A stretch of DNA of 5,418 nucleotides from Clostridia bacterium (GCA_017553065.1 JAFZND010000031.1:1-5418); one strand, 5' to 3'. Positions 1-5,199 are shown, numbered from the stretch's first letter. The notes: generated by a model from the sequence alone, not told the origin. Numbers and translations are program-made.

Positions 1-279
1 GATGCAAAGAATTTTGAAGGAACTACTGCTGTAGCATTTAGCGAAGATGAAGTAGCACCTGCAAGAGTATTTTGCAAAACTGCTAAGGACTTAGAAAAAA
101 TGGAAGTTAAGTTCGGTATTGTAAATGGCGCAATTATGAGCAAACAAGAAGTTGAAGCATTATCCAAAGTACCTTCAAAACAAGTACTTATTGCTATGTT
201 GCTTGGCCAACTTCAAGCCCCAATTTCTGCATTCGCTAGGGCTTTAAATCAAATTGCAGAAGGAAAATCAAATAAATAA
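1..279 (+). CDS. rplJ: Ribosomal protein L10, C-terminal part (5' end outside window)
   Basis: The open frame runs in from the left edge and encodes the last 92 residues of L10, the base of the ribosomal stalk on the 50S subunit. The visible part contains the end of the globular domain (around VFCKTAKDLEKMEVKFGIVN) and the closing helical segment (SKQVLIAMLLGQLQAPISAF), which in known L10 proteins recruits L7/L12 dimers. It ends with TAA, 29 bases before the rplL start, and no terminator lies between them, so the two are cotranscribed in the usual rplJ-rplL order. L10 autoregulates this operon in many bacteria through a leader that would lie outside the window. Identification rests on the recognisable C-terminus plus the rplL neighbour and is very secure; the N-terminus cannot be assessed. 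Confidence 0.95.
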   Translation, partial: DAKNFEGTTAVAFSEDEVAPARVFCKTAKDLEKMEVKFGIVNGAIMSKQEVEALSKVPSKQVLIAMLLGQLQAPISAFARALNQIAEGKSNK

Positions 280-308
280 TTTATAAAAATTAAAGGGAGA
301 AAATAAAA

Positions 309-680
309 ATGGCAGATTTAAAGAAATTTGTAGAAGAAATCAAGACATTATCAGTTCTTGAAGTAAGTGAATTAGTAAAATTATTAGAAGAAGAATTCGG
401 CGTAAGCGCAGCAGCTCCAGTAGCTGTAGCGGCAGCACCTGCAGAAGGCGCAGCAGCAGCTGAAGAAAAGAGCTCATTCAATGTAGAGCTTAAAGAAGCA
501 GGTCCAAACAAGATTGCTGTTATCAAAATTGTTAAAGATGTTACAGGTCTTGGCCTTGGCGAAGCAAAAGCATTAGTAGATGGTGCACCAAAGGTTATCA
601 AAGAGAATGCATCAGCAGACGAAGCAAAAGAAATCGAAGCAAAATTAAAAGAAGCTGGCGCAACTGTAGAACTCAAATAA
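309..680 (+). CDS. rplL: Ribosomal protein L7/L12
   Basis: This 123-residue protein, of normal family length, is the multicopy stalk protein that recruits and stimulates translational GTPases. The N-terminal dimerisation helices occupy about residues 1-35 ([17 protein letters not shown]). An Ala/Pro/Glu-rich hinge follows at about 34-54, then the globular C-terminal factor-binding domain with the signature [20 protein letters not shown] and DGAPKVIKE. The ATG at 309 is preceded by a strong ribosome binding site, AAAGGGAGA at 292-300, with 8 bases of spacing. It is cotranscribed with rplJ and closed by a hairpin terminator 16 bases after the stop. The usual next genes, rpoB and rpoC, are not here. 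A long open frame on the opposite strand across this gene is a by-product of its Ala/Glu/Lys-rich codons. Confidence 0.98.
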   Translation: MADLKKFVEEIKTLSVLEVSELVKLLEEEFGVSAAAPVAVAAAPAEGAAAAEEKSSFNVELKEAGPNKIAVIKIVKDVTGLGLGEAKALVDGAPKVIKENASADEAKEIEAKLKEAGATVELK

Positions 681-696
681 TTGATTTATTGTGTAT

Positions 697-728
697 AAAA
701 AATGATGTGGATTTCACATCATTTTTTT
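697..728. terminator. Bidirectional intrinsic terminator between rplL and the DUF1540-like gene
   Basis: The arms AATGATGTG (701-709) and CACATCATT (715-723) pair perfectly around a GATTT loop. They extend into an A-run at 697-700 on the left and a T-run up to 728 on the right. A T-rich tail therefore exists on both strands, and the hairpin can end rplL on the plus strand and the convergent minus-strand gene. The minus gene's stop codon (729-727) touches the T-run. Confidence 0.9.
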
Positions 729-1047
729 ATTTCTTTGCAAAGGTGTAGCATTTGGCGCATGTTTTTTCATTAGCAACACTTATGCCATTTGAATGGCAGT
801 CACCATTGTGATTAAATAGGCACTTTGCCTTGCAATTTATACACACATTGCGAATATGTCTGTAAGGATGATATTTTGGTGTTTTGCTAAACATTGTCTT
901 GGGCACATTTTGTTTTTGGTCTTGCGGTAAATTAGTGCTTTTTTCAAATGTTTTGCAAACTAAATTTTCTGTAACATCAATACTTTTTGCCATACATGCA
1001 AATTTGTTGTTATATTTACAATCTAATTTTTTACATTTTAAATCCAT
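727..1047 (-). CDS. Small cysteine-cluster protein with two DUF1540-like repeats
   Basis: This 106-residue basic protein has 11 cysteines, no signal peptide and no membrane segment, so it is probably cytoplasmic. The first unit (residues 5-34) reads C-x4-C-KYNNKFA-C-x12-C-KTF. The second (72-103) has C76-x7-C84-x12-C97, the same spacing, followed by C100-YTF. A basic linker rich in Lys, Pro, His and Tyr joins them. The pattern, Cys, then Y/F-N, Cys, an I-x-V segment, Cys and T-F, resembles the four-cysteine DUF1540 family, which is common in Firmicutes and of unknown function. Metal binding is an inference from the cysteines. The start is fixed because TGA and TAA lie in frame just upstream of the ATG. 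The ribosome binding site is weak (only AAGAG-type matches), and I could not place a convincing promoter. The gene is convergent with rplL and divergent from rplI. Confidence 0.82.
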   Translation of the reverse strand: MDLKCKKLDCKYNNKFACMAKSIDVTENLVCKTFEKSTNLPQDQKQNVPKTMFSKTPKYHPYRHIRNVCINCKAKCLFNHNGDCHSNGISVANEKTCAKCYTFAKK

Positions 1048-1072
1048 ACTTTATCACACTCTTACAATATTA

Positions 1073-1101
1073 TTGACAAAATATTTATGTTTTATTACAC
1101 T
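1073..1101 (+). promoter_or_regulatory. Sigma-A-type promoter for rplI
   Basis: A perfect -35 TTGACA (1073-1078), 17 bases, then TACACT (1096-1101), a 4 of 6 match to the -10 consensus. Transcription would begin near 1108, giving a leader of about 15 bases with the AGGAGA ribosome binding site at 1112-1117. The 75-base divergent gap must also hold the promoter of the minus-strand gene. Confidence 0.6.
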
Positions 1102-1122
1102 AATAATTGATAGGAGATATAT

Positions 1123-1557
1123 ATGAAAGTAGTATTGATTCAAGATTTAAAAGGTAAGGGCAAGAAAGGTGATATTGTAGAAGTAAATAGTGGTTATGCT
1201 CTAAATTACCTTATTCCAAATAAAATTGCCATTGCAGGCACAAACAGCAACATAAATGAGGCAAATCAAGCAAAGTCTGCTAGTGAGTATCACAAAGAGC
1301 AAGAGCGTCTTGCAGCTGTGGAACTTGGCAAAAAAGTTGATGGTGTAACAGTGGTATGTCATGTAAAATCAGGTGAAACAGGCAAAATATTTGGTTCTGT
1401 TACAAACAAAGAAGTAAGTGCAGAATTATTAAAACTTGGCTATGATATTGATAAGAAAAAAATAGAAGTGCCAGCAATTAAAACACTAGGAGTTTACACT
1501 TGTAAATTAAAATTGTATCAAGGCGTTAGTGCAAGCATTAAAGTGGATGTACAATAA
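1123..1557 (+). CDS. rplI: Ribosomal protein L9
   Basis: This 144-residue protein is near the usual length of about 148. L9 is a two-domain 50S protein near L1 that spans the stalk side of the ribosome and influences frame maintenance. The N-terminal rRNA-binding domain shows MKVVLIQDLKGKGKKGDIVEV and GYALNYLIP (24-32). A charged connecting helix spans about 41-75. The C-terminal domain has SGETGKIFGSVTNKEV and the KTLG motif. At positions where the family normally has Arg (GYARN) and Gly (LIPKG/LIPRG), this protein has Leu27 and Lys34. The ATG is supported by AGGAGA at 1112-1117, 5 bases upstream. It is monocistronic, with its own promoter and terminator, whereas in many Firmicutes rplI sits with gdpP and the replicative helicase gene. 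Confidence 0.97.
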   Translation: MKVVLIQDLKGKGKKGDIVEVNSGYALNYLIPNKIAIAGTNSNINEANQAKSASEYHKEQERLAAVELGKKVDGVTVVCHVKSGETGKIFGSVTNKEVSAELLKLGYDIDKKKIEVPAIKTLGVYTCKLKLYQGVSASIKVDVQ

Positions 1558-1581
1558 AGAGGTTTTACAACCTCTTTTTTT
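1556..1581 (+). terminator. Intrinsic terminator of rplI, overlapping the stop codon
   Basis: AAAGAGGTT (1556-1564) pairs with AACCTCTTT (1569-1577) around a TTAC loop, followed by a T-run to 1581. The last two bases of the rplI TAA stop (1555-1557) are part of the left arm. Confidence 0.93.
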
Positions 1582-1651
1582 ATCGACAAAAATACTATAA
1601 ATAATTCATTTTTACTCATATTTTGTTTCACTAGGAATTAAATTTGTCATA

Positions 1652-1657
1652 TATAAT
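1652..1657 (+). promoter_or_regulatory. Possible -10 element for the 1677 gene
   Basis: A perfect TATAAT lies 19 bases before the likely ATG. No good -35 is found at 16-18 bases spacing; TTTCAC at 1626-1631 is too far at 20 bases. Transcription from here would leave a very short leader of about 13 bases. The only other candidate, TATAAA at 1596-1601, also lacks a -35, so the promoter is uncertain. Confidence 0.35.
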
Positions 1658-1665
1658 TTTACTAT

Positions 1666-1671
1666 AGGTGA
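1666..1671 (+). promoter_or_regulatory. Ribosome binding site that decides the start of the 1677 gene
   Basis: AGGTGA lies 5 bases before ATG 1677, the normal distance for a Shine-Dalgarno sequence. A longer frame could open at GTG 1668, but that GTG is inside this site and has no Shine-Dalgarno of its own, so ATG 1677 is the better start. Confidence 0.75.
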
Positions 1672-1676
1672 AAAAT

Positions 1677-2510
1677 ATGAGTTTTTTGAAAAAGAGCATA
1701 ATACTTACAAATAAAAATAAAGGGATAACATACGGCATTGGCGTGCTTACTATTGAAAAAAATAATGGTGGTGTGTTTGGCAGTTTTACTAGCCATGATG
1801 TAAATGGTGGGGATTTAATTCTTGGAATATCTGCAAGTGGTGCAGAAGTTGTAAAATTAGATGTGTTATTTGATAAATCAAATACTTTTAATTTTAGATT
1901 GCCAAATTCTTTTAATATAAATGATAGCATTGGTGCAGTGCTTGTGCGCAAAGAGAATGATAACATTATACCAATTATGTGGGGAGCAAACTCCAACCAT
2001 GCGCAATTGCGAGATGATATTATTGAAAATATAGAAAGTGAATATAAACCACTTGAAAAAGAAATAGTTGAAACTAAAACTAGTGTGGAAACACTAGAAA
2101 ACCAATTGCACCTATTTAAAGAAGATGACCAAATGGACGAACTAATATCAAAAGCAGTGGATGATGCAATTGACGAAGTGGATAACAATTTTTATGAACT
2201 AATAAAGCCACAACTAGAGCAATTATTTGCAGACTATGGACATGAAGAAAATTTGGAAAGCATTATTCCAAATAGTAAATGGGTAAAGGTAGATTTTGAT
2301 GGTGACGGCAAAGAATATGTAGTGGGTAAAATATTTGAAGATGATAATCTAAAATATATTTGTTATGGTGTGCCAGGCCAATTTAGCACAACACCACCAG
2401 AAAAGTTGGTAAAATATAGTCAATGGCTACCACTAGATGGCAGTGGTGAAGTTGGTTATTGGATAATGTATCAAGATGCATACACGGGGGAAGCATTACA
2501 AGTGGGATAA
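1677..2510 (+). CDS. Unrecognised three-part cytoplasmic protein
   Basis: I do not assign a function to this 277-residue protein. There is no signal peptide or membrane segment. Residues 1-104 look beta-rich and glycine-rich (ILTNKNKGITYGIGVLTIEK, GGVFGSF) and end in the strand IIPIMWG. Residues 110-185 are strongly acidic and helical, with heptad-like stretches (EKEIVETKTSVETLENQLHL), so probably a coiled coil or dimerisation rod. Residues 198-277 form a compact C-terminal region rich in aromatics: KYICYGVPG, TTPPEKL, YSQWLPLD, GYWIMYQDAYTGEA. A DFDGDG stretch (206-211) resembles a calcium-loop start but lacks the rest of an EF-hand. The layout, a binding module tethered by a rod to a second module, suggests a scaffold or sensor; that is inference only. 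It stands alone between two terminators. The GTG at 1668 would add three residues but is disfavoured. Confidence 0.85.
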   Translation: MSFLKKSIILTNKNKGITYGIGVLTIEKNNGGVFGSFTSHDVNGGDLILGISASGAEVVKLDVLFDKSNTFNFRLPNSFNINDSIGAVLVRKENDNIIPIMWGANSNHAQLRDDIIENIESEYKPLEKEIVETKTSVETLENQLHLFKEDDQMDELISKAVDDAIDEVDNNFYELIKPQLEQLFADYGHEENLESIIPNSKWVKVDFDGDGKEYVVGKIFEDDNLKYICYGVPGQFSTTPPEKLVKYSQWLPLDGSGEVGYWIMYQDAYTGEALQVG

Positions 2511-2523
2511 ATCCCACTTTTTT
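2500..2523 (+). terminator. Intrinsic terminator with the stop codon in its loop
   Basis: AAGTGGGA (2500-2507) pairs with TCCCACTT (2512-2519) around the loop TAAA, followed by T2518-2523. The TAA stop of the preceding gene (2508-2510) is in the loop, so the left arm is coding sequence for the last residues (QVG). Confidence 0.92.
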
Positions 2524-2544
2524 GTAGTGTAATAATCATATTAT

Positions 2545-2573
2545 TTGACTATATGTCAATAATTTGTTATATT
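2545..2573 (+). promoter_or_regulatory. Sigma-A-type promoter of the lipoprotein gene, with an inverted repeat
   Basis: -35 TTGACT (2545-2550), 17 bases, -10 TATATT (2568-2573), each 5 of 6 to consensus. Start of transcription is expected near 2580, leaving a leader of about 24 bases containing the ribosome binding site AAAGGG. The -35 is also the left half of the inverted repeat TTGAC-TATAT-GTCAA (2545-2559), which could be an operator. Confidence 0.7.
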
Positions 2574-2603
2574 ACATTATAAGTAATTAAAAAGGGCAAA
2601 ATA

Positions 2604-3995
2604 ATGAAAAGATTTTTTTATGTTTTTACTTTAATAATGCTATGTTGCACCTTTGTACTATCTGCATGTGGCAAGAAGGGCTTAGATGATAATCCAGCAA
2701 CAAATGCACAAGTATCTGGCAATGGCGGTTTTGCAGTAGTAAAGGGCGATTATTTGTATTATACAAATGGTTATGACGAAAATTATACTGAGAATTATAC
2801 ATCTACAAGTGACAACAAGTTTGGCTCAGTTACCTTTGGTGCTATATATCGCACAAAATTAAGCAATGGTGAAGTGCAATATAATGAAGATGGCACACTA
2901 AAAAGTTCACAGGTAGTTGTATCCAAATTAGTTGGTTATGAAAAAGGTGGATTTTATATTTTTGGCGATTACATTTACTATGGCACACCACTAATGGAAA
3001 AAGAAACTAGTGGTACTTTGCGTAGCGATTTAGTAAGTTTTTGCCGTACAAAAATTGATGGTACTGACACAAAGGAAAAATTGTACGTAAGTACTTCTGC
3101 AATTGATAGAGAAGATTGGAAGATGTATAGTGTAGATGGCAATGTATATCTTGTAGTTGTAGAAGATGATAAAAATATTGTTAGCGTAGAAATAAATAGC
3201 AAAGGCAAAACAAGCAAAAAAACTCTTGTAGAAAATGTTACCAGCTATGCATTGTACGAAGGCAATATTGATAGTAATAGCACAAAATATGTATACTTTA
3301 CAAAAGAATTGAGTGAAAGTGCATATAGTGGCAATCAATTTGGCTCAGTAAACTTTGTGAGTGGTATTGTAGAGAATTTTAGAGTTAGCGACACAACATA
3401 CGAAGTGATTGCGCTTAAAAATCATAAAGTATATTATTCTACATCCACACCAATTATGGGCAGTGACGAAAAAGAGGTTGTGCTAAAATATCAAAGCATA
3501 GATACCCCTTTTGACACAACACAAAATAATGCAACTAAATTTGGATATAGTGCATACACAGAATATGCAGTAGCATCATATAATGGTGATATTGTGGTAA
3601 TGCGTGACTCATCAGAAAACATGGTTGTAAGAGTGGGTGGCGTACTTAATTCTCATGCAATAGAAGCTTCTAGCAGAATTGTTGGTTTTGTTGGTGATTA
3701 TTTATATTATGTAAATACATCGAGCAAATTGAGAAAAGTTCAAATAACATACAATTCTAGCCAAGAGTATGTGTTAGAAGACGCATTTGAAAATGAAAAA
3801 GAAATTTTAACAGATGTATTTGATGCAAATGGCAACAATATGTATGTGTTTGCAAAATACACTGCAGAGAATGAAACTACACATTACTATCTAAATAAGA
3901 TTACCGGCAGTGATGCACGCTTTGTTGGTGTGTTTGCACCATCACATGCACCAGCTCCATTAGATGAAGATAGTGAAGATATGTGGATTAAATAA
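2604..3995 (+). CDS. Predicted lipoprotein with beta-propeller-like repeats
   Basis: This 463-residue protein begins with a lipoprotein signal peptide: MKRFF, a hydrophobic core, then the lipobox LSAC with Cys22 as the lipidated residue. It should be anchored to the outer face of the membrane. The mature part is beta-rich and repeats a strand of the form G-D/N-x-h-Y-Y/h: GDYLYY (48-53), GDYIYYGT (121-128), DGNVYLVV (178-185), TKYVYFTK (227-234), NHKVYYSTS (273-281), NGDIVVM (327-333), GDYLYYVN (364-371), NNMYVFAK (411-418). IYRTKLSNG and FCRTKIDG follow the first two. This recalls DUF5050-like and other six- to eight-bladed propellers of Firmicutes lipoproteins, where such folds bind ligands or partners; no catalytic residues are visible. 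The tail is acidic (LDEDSEDM). ATG 2604 has AAAGGG at 2591-2596. A role in sporulation is not shown by being next to spo0A, since a terminator separates them. Confidence 0.88.
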   Translation: MKRFFYVFTLIMLCCTFVLSACGKKGLDDNPATNAQVSGNGGFAVVKGDYLYYTNGYDENYTENYTSTSDNKFGSVTFGAIYRTKLSNGEVQYNEDGTLKSSQVVVSKLVGYEKGGFYIFGDYIYYGTPLMEKETSGTLRSDLVSFCRTKIDGTDTKEKLYVSTSAIDREDWKMYSVDGNVYLVVVEDDKNIVSVEINSKGKTSKKTLVENVTSYALYEGNIDSNSTKYVYFTKELSESAYSGNQFGSVNFVSGIVENFRVSDTTYEVIALKNHKVYYSTSTPIMGSDEKEVVLKYQSIDTPFDTTQNNATKFGYSAYTEYAVASYNGDIVVMRDSSENMVVRVGGVLNSHAIEASSRIVGFVGDYLYYVNTSSKLRKVQITYNSSQEYVLEDAFENEKEILTDVFDANGNNMYVFAKYTAENETTHYYLNKITGSDARFVGVFAPSHAPAPLDEDSEDMWIK

Positions 3996-3998
3996 TTT

Positions 3999-4026
3999 AA
4001 AAGTAGCATGCAATGCTACTTTTTTT
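3999..4026 (+). terminator. Intrinsic terminator after the lipoprotein gene
   Basis: AAAAGTAGCAT (3999-4009) pairs with ATGCTACTTTT (4013-4023) around a three-base GCA loop, with T4020-4026 as the U-tract. The hairpin isolates spo0A from the upstream gene. Confidence 0.93.
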
Positions 4027-4088
4027 GTGCCATTATCGCATAATTCCTGACTATGTTTGCAATTATTCTAAAAGGATACAAAACACAA

Positions 4089-4144
4089 TTTTTTGATTAC
4101 TTTTTCATCGTTTTTTTAGTACTTTTTTCATACTTATATTTTTT
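4089..4144 (+). promoter_or_regulatory. Phased T-tracts and a direct repeat upstream of spo0A
   Basis: T-runs occur at 4089-4094, 4101-4105, 4111-4117 and 4123-4128, with centres about 11-11.5 bases apart. A further run at 4139-4144 is out of this phase. Tracts repeated once per helical turn bend DNA. Within them, TACTTTTTCAT (4098-4108) recurs as TACTTTTTTCAT (4120-4131), 22 bases on. Whether this is a binding site, curved DNA or only AT-rich drift is not known. Confidence 0.45.
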
Positions 4145-4153
4145 ACGAAAGTA

Positions 4154-4160
4154 TTCGACA
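4154..4160 (-). promoter_or_regulatory. Perfect 0A box (Spo0A binding site) upstream of spo0A
   Basis: On the minus strand this reads TGTCGAA, the consensus core bound by phosphorylated Spo0A. It lies 129 bases before the spo0A start, between the terminator and the candidate promoter. A weaker copy, TTACGAA (4143-4149, 5 of 7), faces it on the plus strand. The DNA-recognition helix of the encoded Spo0A is nearly identical to known ones, so the box sequence should be read the same way. Autoregulation is a sound inference. Confidence 0.6.
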
Positions 4161-4175
4161 ATTTATTTAAAAATA

Positions 4176-4182
4176 TGTCAAA
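4176..4182 (+). promoter_or_regulatory. Second, near-consensus 0A box
   Basis: TGTCAAA differs from TGTCGAA at one base. It starts 22 bases downstream of the start of the perfect box, about two helical turns, which suits cooperative binding. A one-mismatch site in AT-rich DNA is weak evidence alone. Confidence 0.3.
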
Positions 4183-4220
4183 ATATATGTAAATTACCCC
4201 ATTTTCTTTCTTGTAAATTA

Positions 4221-4249
4221 TTGCATCAAAAAACTCATTGTGTTATCAT
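4221..4249 (+). promoter_or_regulatory. Candidate promoter of spo0A
   Basis: TTGCAT (4221-4226, 3 of 6), 17 bases, TATCAT (4244-4249, 5 of 6). Transcription would start near 4256, leaving a leader of about 33 bases that contains AGGAGA. The weak -35 suits an activated promoter, with the 0A boxes 40 to 100 bases upstream of the start. Confidence 0.45.
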
Positions 4250-4288
4250 GTTTTTGTTTTTTGGAATTTTAAAATATAGGAGAAAAAG

Positions 4289-5059
4289 ATGGAAACTAAT
4301 AAGCTAAAAATTATGCTAATTGACAATGTAGCAAGCACAAGAGAAAACACAAAACAGATGATAAACAAAAGCAATGATGCAGTAGTAGAATGTGATTTTG
4401 ATAATGCAATTTCTGCACTTGAATATTTAAAGACAAGTGAGGTTGATGTGGTGGTTACCGATTTGGTTTTGCCAAAACTAGATGGTTTTTCATTCTTGGA
4501 TGAATTATTACAAATGCATTTGAATCACTTGCCAAAAGTAATTGTTATATCTGCAATATCAAGTGATGAATTGATTGAGCGTGCACTAAAGCTAGGTGCC
4601 AGCTATTACATGATAAAACCAATTGATGATAACGTGTTATTAAAACGCATAAAACAAATATCAAATTTTGCAACAACCACACAAGTAACAGAATCACGAA
4701 AAATTAAAAATAAAGCATTAGAAGAAAAAATTACAAATATATTTATCACGGTAGGAATTCCTGCTCATATTAAGGGTTATCAATTTTTGCGTGAAGCAAT
4801 CAAAATGGCAATAGATAATCCAGAAATCATTAATAGTATTACAAAGAAATTATATCCTAGCATTGCAGAGCGTTTTGACACATCTGCAAGTAAAGTAGAG
4901 CGTGCTATACGTCATGCAATTGAAGTGGCTTGGAATAGGGGAAAAATAGAGAACATAAATACTCTTTTTGGTATTAGAGTATATAGTAACAATGAAAAAC
5001 CAACGAATGGCGAATTTATTGCTTTAGTTGCTGACAAAATGTTAATTGAGGGTGCATAA
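4289..5059 (+). CDS. spo0A: Spo0A, master response regulator of sporulation
   Basis: This 256-residue protein (B. subtilis Spo0A is about 267) is the phosphorelay-activated regulator that commits cells to sporulation. The receiver domain (about 6-125) aligns without gaps to B. subtilis at the key sites: phosphoacceptor Asp58 in VVVTDLVLPKLDG, Ser88 for the switch Thr, and Lys110-Pro in YYMIKPID. The acidic pair at strand 1 is Asp12-Asn13, not Asp-Asp. After a short linker, the Spo0A C-terminal DNA-binding domain (about 145-254) is very well conserved: GIPAHIKGYQFLREAI, LYPSIAERF, recognition region SKVERAIRHAIEVAWNRG, then LFG and KPTNGEFIALVADK. ATG 4289 has AGGAGA at 4278-4283, 5 bases away. 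It is monocistronic. The usual upstream neighbour spoIVB is replaced by a lipoprotein gene. It could serve a non-sporulation role in a lineage that has lost sporulation; the window cannot tell. Confidence 0.97.
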   Translation: METNKLKIMLIDNVASTRENTKQMINKSNDAVVECDFDNAISALEYLKTSEVDVVVTDLVLPKLDGFSFLDELLQMHLNHLPKVIVISAISSDELIERALKLGASYYMIKPIDDNVLLKRIKQISNFATTTQVTESRKIKNKALEEKITNIFITVGIPAHIKGYQFLREAIKMAIDNPEIINSITKKLYPSIAERFDTSASKVERAIRHAIEVAWNRGKIENINTLFGIRVYSNNEKPTNGEFIALVADKMLIEGA

Positions 5060-5087
5060 AAACCATCTTTATATACATATATTTACT

Positions 5088-5120
5088 GATTTATCATATA
5101 TTAAGTGATAAATCTTTTTT
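5088..5120 (+). terminator. Intrinsic terminator of spo0A
   Basis: GATTTATCA (5088-5096) pairs with TGATAAATC (5106-5114) around a nine-base loop, followed by six T (5115-5120). The stem is AT-rich and hence weaker than the others in this window. Confidence 0.8.
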
Positions 5121-5170
5121 ATTTAATAGATGTGTGTCAATAAAAAATTAATATATATGTATAAAATTAG

Positions 5171-5199
5171 TTTACAATAAAATAATATGTAGTTATAAT
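5171..5199 (+). promoter_or_regulatory. Sigma-A-type promoter of the zinc-ribbon gene
   Basis: TTTACA (5171-5176, 5 of 6), 17 bases, and a perfect TATAAT (5194-5199). Transcription would start near 5206, and the ribosome binding site AAAGGTGAG (5211-5219) follows directly. This is the best-matched promoter in the window. Confidence 0.75.

Noticed and set aside
290..676. 128-residue open frame on the minus strand
   Set aside because: It lies almost wholly opposite rplL, has low-complexity Ser/Ala composition expected from the complement of Ala/Glu/Lys codons, and no ribosome binding site was evident.
1051..1079. Minus-strand promoter TTGTCA-17-TGATAA for the cysteine-cluster gene
   Set aside because: The transcription start would fall within the first codons of the gene, which cannot begin elsewhere without losing its first cysteines.
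884..1126. 80-residue plus-strand open frame with hydrophobic residues
   Set aside because: It is antisense to the cysteine-cluster gene, overlaps the rplI start, and the conserved cysteine pattern supports the minus strand instead.
1581..1588. TGTCGAT on the minus strand, one mismatch from a 0A box
   Set aside because: It adjoins the rplI terminator T-run, far from the next start, with no second site nearby.
1668..1670. GTG as start of the unassigned protein
   Set aside because: It is inside the AGGTGA ribosome binding site that serves ATG 1677 and has no such site of its own.
1631..2188. 185-residue minus-strand open frame, Ser/Phe rich
   Set aside because: It is opposite the well-patterned 1677 gene and reads as the mirror of its acidic and Asn-rich codons.
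2292..2312. DFDGDG as an EF-hand or FG-GAP calcium site
   Set aside because: Only the first acidic residues match; the hydrophobic position and the closing Glu of an EF-hand loop are absent, and it occurs once.
2774..2780. TGACGAA, a relaxed 0A box, here and at other coding positions (for example 2170 and 3464)
   Set aside because: These lie within genes and arise from common Asp-Glu codon pairs (GAC GAA), so they carry no regulatory weight.
2978..3338. Two overlapping minus-strand open frames
   Set aside because: Both lie inside the lipoprotein gene in the opposite strand; neither shows a family motif.
4071..4098. Sigma-H promoter before spo0A (AAAGGATAC followed by TTTTGATT)
   Set aside because: The -35 is plausible, but the -10 needs GAAT and has GATT, and the spot is nearly 200 bases from the gene. 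Too weak to annotate.
4053..4307. 84-residue plus-strand frame resembling a small membrane protein
   Set aside because: Its hydrophobic residues come from the T-tracts of the spo0A upstream region, it lacks a ribosome binding site, and it runs past the spo0A start in another frame.
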